A stretch of DNA of 64,000 nucleotides from AV40 sp035568175. Its GTDB lineage: Bacteria > Verrucomicrobiota > Verrucomicrobiia > Chthoniobacterales > UBA10450. This document shows, piece by piece, positions 60,067 through 64,000 of this stretch (the stretch's first letter is position 1; each line of letters begins with the position of its first letter). The DNA lies in NCBI GenBank assembly GCA_035568175.1, contig DATMON010000006.1, forward strand, positions 1 to 64,000, in the 5' to 3' direction. A model generated the notes under the pieces. The model was not told the DNA's origin. It ran no database searches and worked only from the letters and a program-made list of their open reading frames with translations. The position numbers were made by a program, and so were the translations under genes.

Positions 60067-61100
60067 ACCGGTTCGCGCGAAAGCGACGCTTGCGCGGCGC
60101 CGTTCTTGAGTTCGGCGAAGATAAGGCGACCGGCTGCGGTTTGGAGCGCGCTGCCTACTACGACGGTCCGGGTCTTGCCGACATACGCGCGCGCATGATT
60201 GACCACGATCATCGTTCCATCCGGCAAATAACCAACGGCTTGATGCGGCTCGCGACCTTCTTTGACCAAATGCAGATCGATTTCGTCGCCCGCGACAACT
60301 GTCGGTCGAAGTGCGCGCGACAGATCGGACAAATTGAGCACTGCCACGCGTTCCAGCCGCGCGATCTGCGAGAGTGCATGATCGTTCGTGAGCAAACGCG
60401 CTTTCAATACTTTGGCGATCCGCACCAGACGCGCATCCGTTCCAACATCGACATCTTCGCCGGTACTGTCGTGAATCGTCAGCTCCACTTCGCGCGAACG
60501 CTGGAGTTGATTCAAAATTTCCAGGCCGCGCCGGCCCCGTTCGCGTTTTGTCGGGTCGTGCGAATCCGCCAGCAATTGCAATTCATCCAAAATAAATCGC
60601 GGCACGATCAGGGAGCGGCTGAGAAATCCAGTCGCGCAGAGATCGGCGATGCGACCGTCGATGATAACGTTGGTATCGACCACGAGCGGTTCGTGCTGAG
60701 TTGTTTCGCGGGCAAAGCGCACGTAGGGAATGATGAGCGAAAATTCGTCACGGCTGCTCCGCATCGCCAACATCATCCCGAGATAACCGAAGACCGCGTA
60801 AACGATGAGTCGTATCGACCACTGCATCGCCTCGGGTTGATAACGCAAAACCTCGGAGGCCATCAGCAGGTTCGCGAAGATCAATCCGAGCAAGAGTCCG
60901 AACGTGGCTGAGGAAAAAAGGCGCAGGGAAACACCTTTGAGCAGGCGGTCGACCAGCACCACAACCAAACCGAGGATCAATCCGAGGATTAAGCCGGGCC
61001 AAAGATTTCCGACCAGTGCGGAGGAAATGTTTGCGCCAATCACCGCGCAAAACGTGACGAACAGAACACGGAGCAAATTAATCGTCAGCAGCGGCGTCAT
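60063..61100 (-). CDS. PIN-TRAM domain membrane protein (YacL-like)
   Basis: 345 residues. Four N-terminal membrane helices (about 1-115), a PIN nuclease domain (about 140-265; VDTNVIIDGRIADLCATGFL, RERGRRGLEILNQLQRSREV, TDARLVRIAKVLKARLLTND), then a C-terminal TRAM-like beta-barrel (EIDLHLVKEGREPHQAVGYL). YacL-type proteins are membrane-bound RNA-binding nucleases of uncertain role. Shares one nucleotide with the mlaD stop (TGATG). Confidence 0.9.
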   Translation of the reverse strand: MTPLLTINLLRVLFVTFCAVIGANISSALVGNLWPGLILGLILGLVVVLVDRLLKGVSLRLFSSATFGLLLGLIFANLLMASEVLRYQPEAMQWSIRLIVYAVFGYLGMMLAMRSSRDEFSLIIPYVRFARETTQHEPLVVDTNVIIDGRIADLCATGFLSRSLIVPRFILDELQLLADSHDPTKRERGRRGLEILNQLQRSREVELTIHDSTGEDVDVGTDARLVRIAKVLKARLLTNDHALSQIARLERVAVLNLSDLSRALRPTVVAGDEIDLHLVKEGREPHQAVGYLPDGTMIVVNHARAYVGKTRTVVVGSALQTAAGRLIFAELKNGAAQASLSREPV

Positions 61101-61969
61101 CAGCGTCCTCCCGTTTGTGGGCGCGGTTTAGGCGGCGGTGTTGCGTTGCTGTCGATCTTCGCGGCGCTGTCACGATAAAACAGGACGCCGTGCGCGCGCA
61201 AGTTGCTCACAAGCGCGCGCAAATTATTGGCCAGTTCCTGATTGGTGAGCAGCGCGGCGAGCAGTCCTTTTCCTTGGGTGGCGGAACTCATCACTTTCTG
61301 CAAATCCTCGGCGGCTTTCTTGGTTGAGTCCATCGCCGAATCGGCTTTGTCGACCACGGGGCCAAGTTTCTTCGCCGTTTCGGCGAAGGCAGTCGTCGCT
61401 TCGTTCAAGTGCGCCACGCTCGACTTCAAATTCTCGGCCGTTTCTTTAGAAAGCATATCATCGTTCAAGCGCGTCACGGTCGTGTCGATCTTTTGCACTA
61501 CACCGCGGAGATCGCCAACGAGCGCGCCTCCTTCTCGAGTGAGATCGTCGATCCCGGTCTCGCGAGTACCATTAATGTAAGAGTTTGGCTGCACAAATTT
61601 TGTCGGCACGCCCGGCGGCATCGTGACGCTGACAAAACGGTCACCAAGCAAACCAGAACTCCCAACCGTGAATTTACTGCTGTCAGGAATTTTCACGTAA
61701 TCATAAATCTTCAGCGGAACGGCAACGCCGTTCCCCTCGCGGACCAGGCGCGGACCACCGGAAACTTTGCCGATGCGGGCACCCGCCAGCAGAACATCAG
61801 AGCCTTTCAACAAGCCGCTGGCGTCGCTGAATTGGATGGTGAGCGTGTAATAGGTTTTGAAACCTTCCCCCAGCCTGCCGAACTGCACTACCAGCGCGCC
61901 CAACATCGCCAGACCGGCAAAAACAAAAACGCCGACCTTAAATTCCAAACCTCGCTCGTGCCGGTTCAT
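61100..61969 (-). CDS. mlaD: MlaD-type MCE-domain lipid-transport protein
   Basis: 289 residues. An N-terminal membrane helix (about 12-30, VGVFVFAGLAMLGALVVQFG) leads into the MCE domain (about 42-125): DASGLLKGSDVLLAGARIGK and SKFTVGSSGLLGDRFVSVTM. A long coiled-coil tail follows (AENLKSSVAHLNEATTAFAE). MCE rings bridge the inner membrane and ferry phospholipids to or from the outer membrane. Operon with mlaF (6 nt upstream) and PIN-TRAM. Confidence 0.9.
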   Translation of the reverse strand: MNRHERGLEFKVGVFVFAGLAMLGALVVQFGRLGEGFKTYYTLTIQFSDASGLLKGSDVLLAGARIGKVSGGPRLVREGNGVAVPLKIYDYVKIPDSSKFTVGSSGLLGDRFVSVTMPPGVPTKFVQPNSYINGTRETGIDDLTREGGALVGDLRGVVQKIDTTVTRLNDDMLSKETAENLKSSVAHLNEATTAFAETAKKLGPVVDKADSAMDSTKKAAEDLQKVMSSATQGKGLLAALLTNQELANNLRALVSNLRAHGVLFYRDSAAKIDSNATPPPKPRPQTGGR

Positions 61970-61975
61970 TTCGCT

Positions 61976-62770
61976 TCAACTCTCAACCCCGAACGCTTTC
62001 GGGGTCAACTGTTCGTCCGAGCGGCCAAGCAAGAAATCCTGGAGAAGTTGATCTGGTGATTGCCGCAATTCTTCCGGTGTCCCCTGGAATTGAATCTTTC
62101 CCTCGTGCAGGTAGGCGATCCGGTCGGCAACATGAAACGCGTTTTTCATGTCGTGGGTGACGACGATGCTGGTGACGCCGAGACGCTCTTGCAATCGGCG
62201 GATCAATCGGTTGATAGAATCGGAGACGACGGGATCGAGCCCGGAAGTCGGTTCGTCATAGAGAATGCACGACGGTTGGCGAATGATCGACCTCGCGAGA
62301 CCGACGCGCTTCTTCATTCCGCCGCTCAAATTAACCGGCATTTTTTCTTCCTGCCCCTGCAGCTCCATCACTTCGAGCATCTCCGTGACCCGCTTGCGCA
62401 AAACTTTTGCGTCGCGTTCGCCCGCTTCGCGCAACGGAAACGCAATGTTCTCCGCCACCGTCATCGAATCGAAAAGGGCGCTGCCTTGAAAAAGAATGCC
62501 GACCTTTTGCCGAATGGACGCGAGATTACGTTCGCTCATTTCGATAATGTTTTGGCCTTCAATCCAGATTTCGCCTGCGTTGGGTCGCATCAAACCGATC
62601 AGATGTTTGAGCAGAACGCTTTTTCCGCCACCGCTGCGCCCGATGATCGCGAGCGTCTCACCGTGCGCGACGGCGAGATCAACGCCGCGCAAAATTTCCT
62701 GATCGCCAATAGTTTTTACTAACCCAGTCACGGCGATCATCGACCCGTTATGTCGATCTTGCGCGCTCAT
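61976..62770 (-). CDS. mlaF: Mla-type ABC transporter ATP-binding protein
   Basis: 264 residues from ATG 62770; this ATG is part of a 14-bp repeat that also contains the mlaE stop, arguing for it over the internal ATG 62740. Walker A IGRSGGGKSVLLKHLIGLMR, ABC signature LSGGMKKRVGLARSII, Walker B SCILYDEPTSGLDPVV, switch His in VVTHDMKNAF. Energises phospholipid transport with MlaE and MlaD. No Shine-Dalgarno is visible, and a REP hairpin lies about 20 nt upstream, so translation may now be less efficient (inference). Confidence 0.92.
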   Translation of the reverse strand: MSAQDRHNGSMIAVTGLVKTIGDQEILRGVDLAVAHGETLAIIGRSGGGKSVLLKHLIGLMRPNAGEIWIEGQNIIEMSERNLASIRQKVGILFQGSALFDSMTVAENIAFPLREAGERDAKVLRKRVTEMLEVMELQGQEEKMPVNLSGGMKKRVGLARSIIRQPSCILYDEPTSGLDPVVSDSINRLIRRLQERLGVTSIVVTHDMKNAFHVADRIAYLHEGKIQFQGTPEELRQSPDQLLQDFLLGRSDEQLTPKAFGVES

Positions 62771-62778
62771 TGGTAGCC
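62765..62778. repeat. 14-bp direct repeat, distal copy (mlaF start)
   Basis: Minus-strand GGCTACCAATGAGC, identical to 63303-63316. Contains the mlaF start codon. Confidence 0.85.
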
Positions 62779-62788
62779 GGCCGCCGAC

Positions 62789-62817
62789 GTTGTAGCTGCC
62801 GCCGTCCCTGGCGGCAG
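62789..62817. repeat. REP copy downstream of the mla RAYT
   Basis: Begins GTTGTAGCTGCCGCCGTCCC. Matches the reverse complement of 63016-63044 in 28 of 29 positions. Confidence 0.8.
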
Positions 62818-62849
62818 AAGTCTTTCGTTTAAATTTCTATGTGGATCGT

Positions 62850-63308
62850 TCATTCGTTGTCGATAGGTACAATCTCTCCTTGGAACGGCCATTTATCAGC
62901 GGACGAGACCAACCCAGCTCGGACGGGATTTTCCAGAACATAGTCCCATTTCTCCGAATAACTCTCGCTGTTCCGGATGAGATGATCGAAGAATCCGCGC
63001 TGCCAAAGTCCACCCCTGCCGCCAGAGACGGCGGCAGCTACAACACGCTTCAACCCGCGCACCCAAACACCCAGATCAAAGTCATCGGCACCGGCTACAA
63101 ACAAATGAATGTGGTCAGGCATGATCACGTAACGCCCGAGAGCGCTTCCACCCGGGAGTCCGCCGCGGCCATAATCGATCAAGACGGAATGGACGGTACC
63201 ATTTGCCAGTGCACGCCGGCGATCTTTCGTGCACAGCGTTACAAAATAGACCGGTGGATCATATTTCCGAAACACTTCTTCTAATCGTGGCGGTTTGCCA
63301 AGGCTCAT
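62850..63308 (-). CDS. REP-associated tyrosine transposase (RAYT), embedded between mlaE and mlaF
   Basis: 152 residues from ATG 63308, which overlaps the mlaE stop (ATGA). Y1 transposase fold: YFVTLCTKDRRRALANG, HUH motif MPDHIHLFVAG, and catalytic tyrosine in WDYVLENPVRAGLVS. Residues coding VVAAAVSGGRGG are translated from an internal REP copy (63016-63044). Short, single-domain and lacking long extensions. A 14-bp direct repeat flanks it, and an inverted REP lies 33 nt past its stop. Confidence 0.9.
   Translation of the reverse strand: MSLGKPPRLEEVFRKYDPPVYFVTLCTKDRRRALANGTVHSVLIDYGRGGLPGGSALGRYVIMPDHIHLFVAGADDFDLGVWVRGLKRVVAAAVSGGRGGLWQRGFFDHLIRNSESYSEKWDYVLENPVRAGLVSSADKWPFQGEIVPIDNE
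63016..63044. repeat. REP copy inside the mla RAYT coding region
   Basis: Reverse complement of 62789-62817 with one mismatch. It encodes in frame the VVAAAVSGGRGG stretch. Confidence 0.8.
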
Positions 63309-63316
63309 TGGTAGCC
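63303..63316. repeat. 14-bp direct repeat, proximal copy (mlaE stop)
   Basis: Minus-strand GGCTACCAATGAGC: last codons G-Y-Q and the stop of mlaE plus the RAYT start codon. Confidence 0.85.
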
Positions 63317-64000
63317 CGCGGGGTAAATGATGTTCAGCGTCATGGTCAGGAAAAAATTGCTAATTAGAACCGCGAGCGACGCGTTGACGACCGCTTCGGT
63401 GGTTGCGCGTCCGACGCCGACTGCGCCCTCGCGCGCAGTCAATCCTTTGTGGCAACTGATGAAGACGATGAGGATGCCGAAACAAAATGCTTTCGACAAA
63501 CCCATGATGATGTCGCGACTGCGGGTCCAGCGAACCATGTTTGCCATGTAATAAGTGCCGTTCACTTCGAGCATAAAAATCGCGACGAAATAGCCGACCG
63601 CGATGCCGACGGCTATGCACTCGGCCACGAGCAGCGGCATCGAGACCATCATGGCGAGTGCGCGTGGCACGACCAGATAATCGGTCGGATAAACCGCGAG
63701 CGCGCGTAACGCATCGATTTGCTCGGTCACTTTCATGGTCCCGATCTCGGCCGACATTGCTGCGCCGACGCGACCAGTCACCATTAACGCGGTCAAGACG
63801 GGACCCAACTCACGGAGGATCGCGACCGACACGACCGCGCCGACGGCCGAGCCCATTCCGATCTTGTGAAATTGGAAGTAGGTCTGAGCGGTAAAAACCG
63901 CTCCGGTGAACCCGCCCGTGATTACGACCACTAATTGCGAAAGCAATCCGATCTCGACAATTTGGTTGAGAAATAATTTCCAGCGCAGCCGATGCGTAAA
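63305..64000 (-). CDS. mlaE: Mla-type ABC transporter permease, C-terminal part (5' end outside window)
   Basis: The frame is open to the window edge; 231 residues seen (the stop and 231 codons). FTHRLRWKLFLNQIVEIGLL precedes the core VVVITGGFTGAVFTAQTYFQ; further conserved elements are LREXGPVLTALMVTGRVGAA-like LRELGPVLTALMVTGRVGAA and MAEIGTMKVTEQIDALRAL (with SAEIGTMKV). Five hydrophobic helices. The permease forms the membrane channel of the Mla phospholipid transporter. Overlaps the RAYT start. Confidence 0.9.
   Translation of the reverse strand, partial: FTHRLRWKLFLNQIVEIGLLSQLVVVITGGFTGAVFTAQTYFQFHKIGMGSAVGAVVSVAILRELGPVLTALMVTGRVGAAMSAEIGTMKVTEQIDALRALAVYPTDYLVVPRALAMMVSMPLLVAECIAVGIAVGYFVAIFMLEVNGTYYMANMVRWTRSRDIIMGLSKAFCFGILIVFISCHKGLTAREGAVGVGRATTEAVVNASLAVLISNFFLTMTLNIIYPAGYQ

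Noticed and set aside
1..64000. CRISPR array
   Set aside because: Repeats are dispersed hairpins or pairs; there are no regularly spaced direct repeats with unique spacers.
1..64000. tRNA or rRNA genes
   Set aside because: Candidate TTCGAATC-like stretches (for example near 37968) lie inside coding regions and have no cloverleaf partner arms.

Overview
The window looks like a chromosomal stretch of a Verrucomicrobiota bacterium, probably a soil Chthoniobacterales/Spartobacteria-type lineage (inference). The strongest markers are an Akkermansia-type Amuc_1098-1101 pilus-like locus (34085-41092), a small PEP-CTERM protein (42335-42562), tandem FecR-domain secreted proteins (2290-6044), large exported beta-propeller proteins with a shared dockerin-like C-terminus (46271-51473), and many short intergenic hairpin repeats with two REP-associated tyrosine transposases (RAYTs). 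No phage, CRISPR array, rRNA or tRNA was found.

Layout. 1-1173: fragment of a membrane protein and a lone integron-type integrase. 1318-6044: co-directional cassette of an outer-membrane barrel candidate and three FecR paralogues, one fused to a beta-helix-like region. 6048-12000: metallo-hydrolase, LysM lipoprotein, redoxin-like protein, MoeB-rhodanese, SRP RNA, ribosomal protein L35 and type II NADH dehydrogenase. 12026-16022: ybeY-clpS-DUF2017, a DUF885 peptidase-like protein, and an ECF sigma factor with a short anti-sigma. 16212-21067: DUF4440 protein, TreS-maltokinase fusion and a CADD-family self-sacrificing pABA synthase. 21121-33485: exported BNR/VPS10 propeller, FabI, monooxygenase-like protein, GlcD, NadE, RNase D, Rho and CoaE. 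33553-34021: a winged-helix gene bracketed by two mirror-image palindromes. 34085-41092: pilus-like operon (PilM-PilN fusion, Amuc_1100, a RAYT, Amuc_1099, secretin). 41353-46210: CPBP protease, PEP-CTERM peptide, hydrolase, and a glycosyltransferase-like membrane protein flanked by two copies of a small membrane protein. 46271-55328: dockerin-tailed exported proteins, a cryptic zinc-ribbon protein, small membrane proteins and a UDP-glucuronate decarboxylase. 55471-56436: TrpS. 56433-64000: a minus-strand run of Mla lipid-transport genes (E, F, D) with PIN-TRAM, FkbM methyltransferase, small membrane proteins, a TlpA-like thioredoxin, DUF2834 and MmcQ/YjbR; a second RAYT sits between mlaE and mlaF.

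Most notable observations. (1) Both RAYT genes lie inside functional operons. The mla copy is flanked by a 14-bp direct repeat that duplicates the mlaE-stop/mlaF-start junction, so the RAYT start codon now overlaps the mlaE stop. The pilus copy is bounded by 25-nt inverted hairpin repeats that encode its own termini. (2) The CADD homologue keeps every catalytic residue of the chlamydial pABA synthase. (3) The FecR/beta-helix cassette, the twin-palindrome regulator, and the shared dockerin-like tail with a conserved 3' flank are less well explained and may be the least described systems here. All comparisons were made by eye without database searches.
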